Source: Bradyrhizobium barranii subsp. apii
GTDB taxonomy: Bacteria; Pseudomonadota; Alphaproteobacteria; Rhizobiales; Xanthobacteraceae
Direction of reading: 5' to 3'
Length of the DNA stretch: 64,000 nucleotides
Assembly: GCF_011516635.5 (NCBI RefSeq)
Contig: NZ_CP096255.1
Coordinates: 3,284,501-3,348,500 of the forward strand
Below, piece after piece: positions 51,782 to 60,001 of the stretch (positions are counted from its first letter, which is position 1; the number at the start of each line of letters is the position of its first letter). Under the pieces are notes generated by a model, which saw only the letters and a list, made by a program, of their open reading frames with translations, did no database searches and was not told the DNA's origin. The position numbers and the translations under genes are program-made.

Positions 51782-53413
51782 CCCGCCCTATTCGTGAGAG
51801 CGCGGTATTTTGGTCCGACTGGTGCATCCGCACACCTCCGCTGACGAGGCGCACAGGATTGCCTTCGGCTTTTCACCGCCTGACGACCGGTACTTTGCAA
51901 CGCGCTTGAGGGATGGGTTGGGTGAACGCGGGCGGACGCCCCACCGGTCAAGGACCGAGCGGCAGCAGCGCGCCGGGCAAGCTGCGGATCAGGTCGGCTT
52001 CGGGACATGCCGCGGCGAACGCAAGGCGAATGCGGCTCTTGGTCTCGACAACCCGGGCGGCGATTTTCAAGAGCCGAAGACGCAGCGTCGCGAACTCGGC
52101 AGTGGCCAATTCCCGGACTTTGGGAATGGCGTCGCGCACGGTCAGCATCAGCCAATAAGCGGCGGTATGGAGAACGAGGCGGACTTGATTGGCGAGCGCC
52201 GAACGGCAACTGGTGCGATCGGAGGCGAGCTGCGTCTTATGCAGCTTGATCAGATTCTCGGCTTGGCCGCGCGCGCAATACAGGCTGTCGTAGATCCACT
52301 CGGCCGAGCCGACATCGAGGCTGGTGACGACGAAGCGGATGTCGAGGCCGAGCATCGTCGCCTCAATACGGGCGACGGTGCGTCGTTCGCGATCCCAGGA
52401 CTTTGCCTTGTGGCGCGTCTCGGTATAGCCGCGCAGAACCGGCAGGTTCTCGATGGCGCGTCGCGTGCGGATGTCGTCGGCGACCGCGTCGACTTTTCTG
52501 GCGAGCGGCTTGGTGCCGGACAGACCGAAGATGTAGTCGATGCCGTTGGTCTCGCACCACGCCATTGCCTCCGGCCGGGCATAGTGCCCGTCGCCACGGA
52601 ACGTAATTCGCGTGTTGTGCCACCGCGTCCGGATATGCCGTACCAGGCGGCGCAGATGGGCACGCACCTCGACGCCGCCCGGCGTCTTGCCGGGCCGCAG
52701 CACGACCGCCACGGGCCGGCTCTTCTCCGTGTCGTAGACGTGGATCGGCAGGAAGCAGCGTTCGTCATAATGAGCGTTGAACAGCGAGAGCTGCTGATGG
52801 CCGTGGACGACATCGCAGGTATCATCGATGTCGAGCGTGACGGATGCCGGCTCGCGCGGGTAGCTATCCATCCATGCGTCGACCAAAGTGTAGGTCAGTC
52901 GGATCACGTCGCGCAGGCGCGGAGCATTCTCCAGACGCGACAGCGTCGGTTGGGAACACAGATCGCGACCCGTGTCCGGCAGCCGTCCGCAGGCCAGCTT
53001 GAATGCCGGATCGGACCGCAGATGATCGAGGTCGTCGGCGTCCTCGTAGCCGCAGCAGATCGCGAACATGCGCGCGCGGAACATATCGACAAGGCTGTGC
53101 ACGACCCGCGTCGGATCGCGCCGATCCGGGAACACCCGGGCCAAATTGTCGGCCAAGCCGAGACGCCGCTCGGCCATCGCCAGAAGCATCACGCCCCCGT
53201 TCGAGGTCAGCCGACCGCCATCGAAGGCAGCTGTGACTTTCTTGGCGTGAACGGCTGGAAACGAGAAGGGCAGAATCGTATCATCGGTCATGGCGGGCCT
53301 GGTGTTCGCGGCTGAAGGTGATGGGGTTGGCTTTGCAACCGAATCCTACGCCGCATCAGCGCTTTACACCACGCTCGCCAGCCTCTCAGGCGCCCTCTGA
53401 CGAATAAGACGGG
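51782..53413. mobile_element. IS1380-family element
   Basis: Ends read CCCGCCCTATTCGTGAGAG inward from 51782 and, on the other strand, CCCGTCTTATTCGTCAGAG inward from 53413. CTAG flanks both sides (51778-51781, 53414-53417), the expected 4-base duplication. The length is 1632 bases with one transposase gene. Confidence 0.88.
51948..53291 (-). CDS. IS1380 family transposase
   Basis: A 447-residue DDE transposase. Segments include FDGGRLTSNGGVMLLAMAER, RLGLADNLARVFPDRRDPTR, VTLDIDDTCDVVHGHQQLSL (first catalytic Asp pair), FRGDGHYARPEAMAWCETNG and YCARGQAENLIKLHKTQLAS (catalytic Glu region). Intact. Confidence 0.92.
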   Translation of the reverse strand: MTDDTILPFSFPAVHAKKVTAAFDGGRLTSNGGVMLLAMAERRLGLADNLARVFPDRRDPTRVVHSLVDMFRARMFAICCGYEDADDLDHLRSDPAFKLACGRLPDTGRDLCSQPTLSRLENAPRLRDVIRLTYTLVDAWMDSYPREPASVTLDIDDTCDVVHGHQQLSLFNAHYDERCFLPIHVYDTEKSRPVAVVLRPGKTPGGVEVRAHLRRLVRHIRTRWHNTRITFRGDGHYARPEAMAWCETNGIDYIFGLSGTKPLARKVDAVADDIRTRRAIENLPVLRGYTETRHKAKSWDRERRTVARIEATMLGLDIRFVVTSLDVGSAEWIYDSLYCARGQAENLIKLHKTQLASDRTSCRSALANQVRLVLHTAAYWLMLTVRDAIPKVRELATAEFATLRLRLLKIAARVVETKSRIRLAFAAACPEADLIRSLPGALLPLGP

Positions 53414-53593
53414 CTAGATCTCGCGATGGAATTGGCTGGCAACGCAGCGAAGCGCTGACCCGCCGGCGGTCTGCTTCATCCGCGGTTCGACCAAACCCAT
53501 TCCCGTGATGTCACGAGATTTCGACTGGCTCCAACGCCGCTAGCGTCCATATAGTTATGGTTGGGTGGGCAGTTGGACCTCAGGAGATCGTTG

Positions 53594-53752
53594 ATGGCCA
53601 ACCCCGTAGACCTTCGAGACCGCGCGGCCATGTTTGAAAAGCGTGCGGACGAGGCAAAGGATGCAATTTCCCGAGCGCACTATCGGGAGATGGCCGCGCA
53701 CTATCGTACGCTTGCGGTAGAGCATTCCGAAATCATGCGCGCTGACGCTTAG
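53594..53752 (+). CDS. Small conserved hypothetical protein, 52 aa
   Basis: Not recognised by function. It starts MANPVDLRDRAAMFEKRADE with AGGAGA seven bases upstream of ATG 53594, and is mostly helical and charged (AKDAISRAHYREMAAHYRTL). Similar short proteins occur widely in Bradyrhizobium. A strong terminator follows at 53820. Confidence 0.55.
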   Translation: MANPVDLRDRAAMFEKRADEAKDAISRAHYREMAAHYRTLAVEHSEIMRADA

Positions 53753-53819
53753 CGCAAAGGCGTTCGTGATATAACCCGTCCACGACCGGGACACCCGGGC
53801 GTAATCTACAGTCCAAACT

Positions 53820-53850
53820 CCCGCCGGCTCACGCGGTCGGCGGGTTTTTT
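53820..53850 (+). terminator. Rho-independent terminator
   Basis: CCCGCCG (53820-53826) and CGGCGGG (53838-53844) form a stem followed by six T residues (53845-53850). It ends the transcript of the 52-residue gene. Confidence 0.8.
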
Positions 53851-53946
53851 ATGCCCGCTCCTCCAGATCGGCGATTGACCCGAACCGTGACGTTGGGCAG
53901 AAGTAGTATTTTACGCTCGTGCAGTCGTTGGTAGCAGTCAATTTCC

Positions 53947-54138
53947 GTGGGCAAAGAATTTTCCCGTGCGTCGCAGGTGCGGCGCGCGGCAATTTATTCG
54001 GTTGGGATGGCGGGCGGAGTGGCGCTCGCGCTGCTCGTTATGTTCGGCCTGCTCGACGATGCGATCGAGATGCGATTGTACAAAAATTGCCTAAGTGTCC
54101 GACCGAAAAATAAGTTGAGTGATATCAGCGAGTTCTGA
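53947..54138 (+). CDS. Small membrane protein, 63 aa, possibly truncated
   Basis: Not recognised. GTG 53947 opens a frame with one span (AIYSVGMAGGVALALLVMFG) then LLDDAIEMRLYKNC. The last residues run into the left end of the IS5-type element at about 54130, so the natural C-terminus may be lost. No clear ribosome site. Confidence 0.4.
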   Translation: MGKEFSRASQVRRAAIYSVGMAGGVALALLVMFGLLDDAIEMRLYKNCLSVRPKNKLSDISEF

Positions 54139-54718
54139 TTCCATCGGTGTTGCGAAGCATCAAAGGGATCGAGAATGTGGACTGATATCACCCGGGCACA
54201 GTTTGCCCGAGAGGAGCTGCGTTTGCCAAGCGACTTGACGGATGCGGAATGGGGCGTGCTGGAGAGGTTGCTTCCTGTGCGGGCCAAGCGCGGGCGGCGC
54301 CCGAAATGGAGCTATCGCGACATCGTCGAGGCAGTACTCTATCTGCTGCGCGGCGGATTGCCGTGGCGCATGCTGCCGCCCACTCTGTTTCCACCAATGA
54401 CCACGGTGCAGTACTATTTCTACCAATGGCGCGACAGCGGATTGTGGCAATCGATCAACCACGCACTCCTGATGCTGGCGCGCGAGGCGATCGGCCGGGA
54501 GGCCTCGCCGACGGCCGGCGTGATCGACAGCCAATCGGTCAAGACCACGGAAAGTGGCGGCCCTCGCGGCTACGACGCGGGAAAGAAGATCAAGGGTCGA
54601 AAGCGCCACATCGTCACCGACACCCAAGGGCTCCTGGTCGGAGCGATCGTTCACGCTGCCGACGTCCAGGATCGTGACGGCACGCCAGATGTCCTGTGCA
54701 GCATTCGCTACCGCTTCC

Positions 54719-56147
54719 GGGGATGTCCCGATCGCTGTTGAACTACGTCGGGTCGACGTTGCCGGAATGAATATTACGCAGCCCTCGTGACGTGGGCAAC
54801 GGACTTGATTGTCATGCGATCGTGGTGAGCTTGAAGGGCCGCACGCAGAACCGACAATTGCTTATGCGCCTTCAATCGTCGGAAGCCCTTGTTGGCCTCG
54901 ATCATACCGGCCGCGACCCATCGCAAGGCCATACCGGCATCCCGCCAGCGTTTAACGTTGCGCGTGACGCGGCGAATGGTGCCCATCATGTTCTCGGCGA
55001 TATTGGTACAGGCGAGCGATCGGCGAAGCTCCTTCGGCAACTTCAACCGGACGACAGTCAGGATTTCGTCGAGGCCTTCGAGGATACTGGCCGCAACGCC
55101 GGGCCATTGCTGGTCGAGTCGACGCGCGAGATTGCGGATCAATTTTTCAGCCTTGTCGGCGTCATCGAGCTCCCAGGCCTGGCGCAGCACCCGGCGGGTG
55201 GCCGCATGATGCTCTTTCGGCAGGCGTTCCATGATGTTGCGCGCCTTGTGGATCTGGCAGCGCTGGATCGCAGCGGCCGAACCGAAGGTGCGGCGGATCG
55301 CCTTCGACAACGCCTTCGCGCCGTCGGCGATGAACAGTCTTGGCACCGTCGGGTCGAGCCCGCGCGAGACCAGGTTGTCCAGCAGGGCCTGAACCGTTGC
55401 TGCATTCTCGGTCGCCCCTTCCACCAGCGCCAGCGGATGCTTGTTGCCTTCGCCGTCAACCCCGATCGCGGCCACCAGCACGAGATCGTCGTCGAGATGC
55501 AGCCCGTCGATTTGGACCACCAGAAGGTCGAGCGCGGACAGATCGGCAGCCATGAAGTCGGCCAGCCGCGCCGCCGACAGAGCCACGAACCTCCGCGAGG
55601 CCGCCGACTTCGAAATCCCCGATCCGGGCGGTGCCGGCACGTCACCCTCGGGCAGCCGGACGGCGCGGCCGAACCGGCGCGTCGACACATTGATCAGCAT
55701 CAGGTTCATCGCCCAGCGACCGAGCCAGTCCTCCTGCGCCGCCGTTTCCCAGCTCGGGATCGTGACCTCGCGGCCGTCCATGCCCCGGACCCGCGGGCGA
55801 CCGACCTCGATCTTGCCGCCGTGGAAACCGATCCGCCCCCGCGTTCGGCCCCAACGGTGCGCCCGCCGCGCCGCATCACGACCGTGGCGCGGCCCGCAGG
55901 CCGCTGTCACATCCGCCTCCATCATCGTGCCGAGCGCCTCGATTCCTGCCGCAAGGCAGAACCGATCGAAGCTCGCTCGCACTTCCGCAAATGATTTCTC
56001 CACAGCCCCGGTCGCCGGCCAACCAGCCGGTGTGATATCTCTCGTCATGGCGTTGCTCTCCTTTGTGGAATCAGCACCCCGAGCCTACCGGCTCAAGGTG
56101 GGCAACGCCGACCTCTTCAGAAATTCAACAGAACCCGGGACATCCCC
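54719..56147. mobile_element. IS256-family element inside the IS5 transposase
   Basis: Terminal repeats GGGGATGTCCCG...TGTTGAA occur inward from 54719 and, inverted, from 56147. The 9-base sequence ACCGCTTCC flanks both ends (54710-54718 and 56148-56156), consistent with IS256 duplications. The length is 1429 bases. Confidence 0.9.
54774..56048 (-). CDS. IS256 family transposase
   Basis: A 424-residue mutator-type transposase. Motifs include LDLLVVQIDGLHLDDDLVLV (first Asp region), VPRLFIADGAKALSKAIRRT (second Asp region), AIQRCQIHKARNIMERLPKE (the C-x2-H signature) and TNIAENMMGTIRRVTRNVKR (catalytic Glu). Intact. Confidence 0.92.
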   Translation of the reverse strand: MTRDITPAGWPATGAVEKSFAEVRASFDRFCLAAGIEALGTMMEADVTAACGPRHGRDAARRAHRWGRTRGRIGFHGGKIEVGRPRVRGMDGREVTIPSWETAAQEDWLGRWAMNLMLINVSTRRFGRAVRLPEGDVPAPPGSGISKSAASRRFVALSAARLADFMAADLSALDLLVVQIDGLHLDDDLVLVAAIGVDGEGNKHPLALVEGATENAATVQALLDNLVSRGLDPTVPRLFIADGAKALSKAIRRTFGSAAAIQRCQIHKARNIMERLPKEHHAATRRVLRQAWELDDADKAEKLIRNLARRLDQQWPGVAASILEGLDEILTVVRLKLPKELRRSLACTNIAENMMGTIRRVTRNVKRWRDAGMALRWVAAGMIEANKGFRRLKAHKQLSVLRAALQAHHDRMTIKSVAHVTRAA

Positions 56148-56664
56148 ACCGCTTCCCCTGGCTGCGCCATATCTTCGCCGATGGCGGCTATGCCGGCGAA
56201 AAGCTCAAGGCGGTGCTGGAAAAGATCGGCCGGTGGACTGTCGAGATCATCAAGCGCTCCGATGCCGCACAGGGCTTCGAGGTGCTTCCGCGCCGCTGGG
56301 TGGTCGAACGAACCTTCGCCTGGTTCGGCCGCAACCGCAGATTGGCCAAGGACTTCGAGCGAACCATCGAAAGCGCAACTGCCTGGCTCTTCCTCGCCTC
56401 TGTCCAACTCATGACAAGGCGCATCGCAGCGATAAAAACAGCAATGCAATTTTGAGTCAGGCTCTAAGGGCTCACCGGGACCTGCCAATGGCCTGCCTAA
56501 CTGAGGAGCGGGCCTTACGGCTGGGATTTTACACGCCGTAGTGTTTCGGCGACCAACAACGACCGACACGCGTCCCTGCCATCAAAGGAGCGCGGGAACA
56601 AATGCCGTCGCGGCTGTTCATTTGTAAGCGTAGCTCTGCGGCCCTTTTGAATGGCGCTTGACGC

Positions 56665-57267
56665 CTATTTTGTTCGCGTGGCGCGTCGCCGCGGCTTCCT
56701 TGTGTCGGACAACGCGTTGACGGCGGCTTCGAGTGCCTTCCGGTCGACGACGTTGGGATCGAACCGCTCCGGGCCCCAGAGGCGCATGTGTCCGTGCTCG
56801 GGATGGGCGGGGTCGCTGATGGCGGCGAGGTATTCGGCATAGCCTGGCGCACCGCCGACGTCTTCCGGAGGACAACGACCGGCGGCCTCGAGCAGGAAGG
56901 GAAGCCCCTCCGTCGTGGTGTTCTCGAACCATTTTTCGAGCTTGATCACATGGTCCCAGCTGTCGCCGAAGTCATAGAGATAGTGGATCGTCTTGGCGCC
57001 GGTCTCGCGAACGATATCGCACAGCCGCGCTTTGCGGGCATCCATGGGCTGGTGACCGTAATCATTGTCGGGGTCGGGAATCCCCCAATGTGCCTCACCA
57101 GCAAAGAACTCGAAGAGGTGACTGTTCGTCCAGCCGAATGCCTCCTGAAGCGTCAGATGCAGCCGATCAAGGCGCAGGGTGACGGGTACGACAAGGCGAC
57201 GCATCACCTCCGGCTTCACATCCTTGAGGGTCACCTTGATCCGGACCGCGGTCGTGTTCAGGCTCAT
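56665..57267 (-). CDS. pRiA4b ORF-3-like passenger protein
   Basis: A 200-residue protein of the plasmid pRiA4b ORF-3 family: IKVTLKDVKPEVMRRLVVPV, TLQEAFGWTNSHLFEFFAGE, IHYLYDFGDSWDHVIKLEKW and GRCPPEDVGGAPGYAEYLAA. ATG 57267 overlaps the tnpC stop by four bases, so it is translated with the transposase genes. It lies inside the IS ends and so travels with the element. Function unknown; it is not needed for known IS66 transposition. Confidence 0.85.
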   Translation of the reverse strand: MSLNTTAVRIKVTLKDVKPEVMRRLVVPVTLRLDRLHLTLQEAFGWTNSHLFEFFAGEAHWGIPDPDNDYGHQPMDARKARLCDIVRETGAKTIHYLYDFGDSWDHVIKLEKWFENTTTEGLPFLLEAAGRCPPEDVGGAPGYAEYLAAISDPAHPEHGHMRLWGPERFDPNVVDRKALEAAVNALSDTRKPRRRATRTK

Positions 57268-58829
57268 GCCGCCAGCCTCGGATCGCGTGTATGCATCGTA
57301 TAGGTCGACGCCCAGGGAAGCAGTTCGTCCAGTCGCGCTGCAGGCCAACCATTGACGAGCTTGGCGAGAACGTCAGCGAGCCAGTGCTCGGCACTGACGC
57401 CATTGAGCTTACAGGTCTCAATGAGCGAAGCCAGCAATGCCCAATTCCCGGCGCCTTCGTCGCAACCGGCAAAAAGAGAGTTCTTGGCGTTGAGCTTGAT
57501 CGGTCGCATCGCACGCTCGACAGCATTCGTGTCCATTTCGATGCGCCCATCATCAAGATAGAGCGTCAGGCCGTCCCAATGACGTAGTGCATAGCGCAAA
57601 GCCTTCGCCGTGTCGCTCTTCTGCGCAAGGTGATCGAGCTTGGCCTCAAACCACTGCTTCAAGGCTGCAACCAGAGGCCGGGTATGCGCTTGTCGGCCAG
57701 CACGGCGCTCGTCCGCAGATCGGCCGCGGAGGGCCTTCTCGACCGCGTAAAGCTGGGCGATGCGCTCAAGAGCCTCGCGGGCAACCGGAGCTGGCGCAGG
57801 CGCAGCCTCCCGCTCGATCTTCACAAACTGGCGCCGCAGATGCGACCAGCAGAAGGCGAGCGTCCCGGACAGGGCGTCCGCACGCGTCTCTCGGGTCATG
57901 GTCTTGTAAGCCTGATAGCCGTCGCAGTGGATGATGCCGCGATAGCCCTCCAGCAGCCGCAAGCCATGAACGGCGCCGCGGCCCGGTGCATAGGCATAGA
58001 CTACCCCAGGCGGATCAGGTCCGGCCCAAGGCCTGTCATCGCGTGACAGCGCCCAGAAGTAGCCGGTTTTTGTTCTGCCGCGCCCCGGATCCAGCACCGG
58101 CGCCGGGGTCTCATCGACACAGAGCTTCGAGGAGGCGAGCAGAAGCTGGCGCAGACGATGCCACACGGGCTTCAATTCCTGGGCGGCATAGCCGACCCAG
58201 AAGGCGAGCGTGGAACGATCCAGCGCTATTCCGTGCGTCGCCAGCATCTGCACCTGGCGGTAAAGCGGCAAATGCCAGTGATACTTGGCATCGATCACAT
58301 GCGCGACCAGCCGCTCGGTGGGCAATCCTCCCCTGATCAATCGCTCGGGAGCCGCGTGCTGCAGGACGACGCCATGACAGGCGCGGCAGGCCAGCTTGGG
58401 ACGGCGGGTGATGATGACGCGATACTGCGCCGGAACGACGTCGAGCCTCTGGCTCTCATCCTGACCAATCTCGAAGAGGTTGCCCTTACAAGACGGGCAG
58501 CAGCTCTCGGCCGGCATCATAGTCTCGATGACGCGCGGCAAATGCTCCGGCAGCTGACCACGGTTGGCTCTGCGCGCGGCAGCTCTCTTCTCGCCTGTTT
58601 TGGGATTGGCACGATTCTCGGCGGCTTCGAGAGCCGCAACGGCCTGATCGATATCCTCCAGAACAAGCTGCAGCTGATCAGCGTCCAGCTTTTCCGAGGA
58701 CCGACCGAACTGCGCATCTTTCGCAAGCTTGAGCAACCGCTCGAGCCGGGCGCAGCGATCCAGCAGAGCCGCGGCAAAGGCACGCAACTCGGCTGGATCG
58801 CTCGGTAGCTCATCAGGCAAATCACTCAT
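57264..58829 (-). CDS. tnpC: IS66 transposase TnpC
   Basis: A 521-residue DDE transposase, with zinc-finger ESCCPSCKGNLFEIGQDESQ, LCVDETPAPVLDPGRGRTKT, HCDGYQAYKTMTRETRADAL and DDGRIEMDTNAVERAMRPIK. The C-terminus is ARLDELLPWASTYTMHTRDP. Intact and clearly divergent from the copy at 43 kb. Confidence 0.93.
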   Translation of the reverse strand: MSDLPDELPSDPAELRAFAAALLDRCARLERLLKLAKDAQFGRSSEKLDADQLQLVLEDIDQAVAALEAAENRANPKTGEKRAAARRANRGQLPEHLPRVIETMMPAESCCPSCKGNLFEIGQDESQRLDVVPAQYRVIITRRPKLACRACHGVVLQHAAPERLIRGGLPTERLVAHVIDAKYHWHLPLYRQVQMLATHGIALDRSTLAFWVGYAAQELKPVWHRLRQLLLASSKLCVDETPAPVLDPGRGRTKTGYFWALSRDDRPWAGPDPPGVVYAYAPGRGAVHGLRLLEGYRGIIHCDGYQAYKTMTRETRADALSGTLAFCWSHLRRQFVKIEREAAPAPAPVAREALERIAQLYAVEKALRGRSADERRAGRQAHTRPLVAALKQWFEAKLDHLAQKSDTAKALRYALRHWDGLTLYLDDGRIEMDTNAVERAMRPIKLNAKNSLFAGCDEGAGNWALLASLIETCKLNGVSAEHWLADVLAKLVNGWPAARLDELLPWASTYTMHTRDPRLAA

Positions 58830-58880
58830 TGGCCCGAGCTTGCCATGCTTCGCGTCACGATGCAGCGATGATTTGCATTT

Positions 58881-59234
58881 TTACGCAAGCGCTTTCGGCT
58901 GCGGGATCCGAGGCGCGTGCATGCGCGTCCAATCCATGCCGGCCAGCAGTGCTGACAGCTGGGCCCCATTCATCCGCATCACACCGGCCACGATGGGTGG
59001 CCATTTGAAGCCGCTGCCATCGAGCCGCTTCCAGTACATCACAAGGCCGCTGCCATCCCAGACGACGATCTTCACCCGATCGGCGCGCTTCGCACGGAAC
59101 ACCACCGCCACGCCCTTCATCGGGTCATGGCCCAGCGTATCCTTCGCCAGCAGCGCCAAGCCCTCTGCACCCTTCCTGAAGTCCACAGGTTGCGTCGCCA
59201 CGTAGATCATGAGGCTCGCCGGCATCGTCAGCAT
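58881..59234 (-). CDS. tnpB: IS66 accessory protein TnpB
   Basis: A 117-residue protein with SLMIYVATQPVDFRKGAEGL, ALLAKDTLGHDPMKGVAVVF and DRVKIVVWDGSGLVMYWKRL. Its start overlaps the tnpA stop. Confidence 0.92.
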   Translation of the reverse strand: MLTMPASLMIYVATQPVDFRKGAEGLALLAKDTLGHDPMKGVAVVFRAKRADRVKIVVWDGSGLVMYWKRLDGSGFKWPPIVAGVMRMNGAQLSALLAGMDWTRMHAPRIPQPKALA

Positions 59235-59650
59235 GAACGTGTCCGTCGCAGCGCAATGAACACATCGCTCAACGCAGCAAGGCCAGGCGCCCCGCGCACC
59301 TCCACGCGCGCGCCCTGGAACTCAACCGTAACAATGGCTGCTTCCGGCGAACCGGAGGGCTCTGCGGCCGCAGGCAACGCTAATTCCGACACCACCGGCA
59401 CGAACGACAGCGTGTCCGCCGACGCCGGCAATACCAACTGGCCCAAACGCGCCCGGCGCCGCCAATCATGCACCTGCTGGGGCCGGCAGCCATGGCGACG
59501 AGCGACGTCTGTTACAACCGCCCCCGGTTCGAGGCTTTCCGCCGCAATCTGCGCCTTCAAATCATCCGGCCAGCGCTTTCGACCTGCGCCAGCGAACACT
59601 TCAATACGCGGTGACAACGGTCGTCTTATGTCGTCAGAATGGTCGTCCAT
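59228..59650 (-). CDS. tnpA: IS66 TnpA
   Basis: A 140-residue HTH protein (MDDHSDDIRRPLSPRIEVFA, GAVVTDVARRHGCRPQQVHD, WRRRARLGQLVLPASADTLS). The start is ATG 59650; an upstream extension would enter the terminal repeat. The same gene recurs inverted at the window end. Confidence 0.92.
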   Translation of the reverse strand: MDDHSDDIRRPLSPRIEVFAGAGRKRWPDDLKAQIAAESLEPGAVVTDVARRHGCRPQQVHDWRRRARLGQLVLPASADTLSFVPVVSELALPAAAEPSGSPEAAIVTVEFQGARVEVRGAPGLAALSDVFIALRRTRSC

Positions 59651-59738
59651 TGTGAGCACCCTTCCAGAAGATGACTCTTCTAACGGTGCTCTCAAGACTC
59701 CGCACAAACAATCAGACGGGCCTCGGCGCTACGCTTAC
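59276..59738. repeat. Inverted copy of the window end (63538-64000)
   Basis: This 463-base tnpA-side end of IS66 copy 2 is repeated in opposite orientation at 63538-64000, apparently without difference. The two IS66 copies thus bracket an IS5-type element, an IS91-type element and a gene fragment. Confidence 0.85.
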
Positions 59739-60001
59739 GTTCATTTGCATCTGCCTCGCGATCAGTCTGGGTTGTGTCGCCTACATTGCGACGCGGCCGG
59801 GATTTCAGTTCACGACGACGCTTGAACTGCTCAGGCAGGAGTGCCACGGCGATGAAGAATGTGCGCAAAAGCTCGAGGCGCAACGTAGAATCAACATAGC
59901 TGACACGATAGACAAAATGGGCGAAGCAGCCATCGCCAAGCAGGACGCCCTAAAGCGGAGTTCGACTTGTGCCAAACGCAACAATGCGTGCTCGTCGTCC
60001 G

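Larger units (their letters stand above)
51490..53458 (+). pseudogene. Small secreted protein gene interrupted by IS1380
   Basis: The 5' part (51490-51781) encodes a signal peptide (MMRVLAVVALLLLPTNPLRA) and VGAGSQSCSAWTNRTKNAVV, SWVVGFISGLNVSGDREIVG, VWMDQRC-like AIVAWMDQRCRSRPTDQIGV. The family is a short periplasmic protein seen in Rhizobiales. The frame then enters the IS. Removing the IS and one CTAG copy rejoins it to 53418-53458, giving QIGVAALDLAMELAGNAAKR-stop. The gene is thus cleanly split and probably inactive. Function is unknown. Confidence 0.72.
54175..56455 (+). pseudogene. IS5-family transposase split by IS256
   Basis: The 5' part (54175-54718) reads MWTDITRAQFAREELRLPSD, LTDAEWGVLERLLPVRAKRG, YLLRGGLPWRMLPPTLFPPM and SQSVKTTESGGPRGYDAGKK (first catalytic Asp in IDSQS). 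The 3' part (56157-56455) reads HIFADGGYAGEKLKAVLEKI (second Asp) and WVVERTFAWFGRNRRLAKDF (Glu). Deleting IS256 and one copy of ACCGCTTCC joins them in frame as SIRYRFPWLRHIFADGG. Inactive as it stands. Confidence 0.88.
54130..56464. mobile_element. IS5-family element interrupted by IS256 (ends approximate)
   Basis: Contains an IS5-type transposase split by an IS256 insertion. GAGTTCTGATTCC near 54130 resembles, with mismatches, the complement of the sequence ending at 56464 (GAGCCTGACTC), so these may be its termini. I found no convincing target duplication. Without the inserted IS256 and one target copy its length would be about 0.9 kb. Confidence 0.55.
56624..59738. mobile_element. IS66-family element, copy 2, with passenger gene
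   Basis: Begins GTAAGCGTAGCTCTGCGG at 56624 and ends with the complement of GTAAGCGTAGCGCCGAGG at 59738. GTTCATTT flanks both ends (56616-56623, 59739-59746). It carries tnpA, tnpB, tnpC and a pRiA4b ORF-3-like gene, all on the minus strand. Confidence 0.93.
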
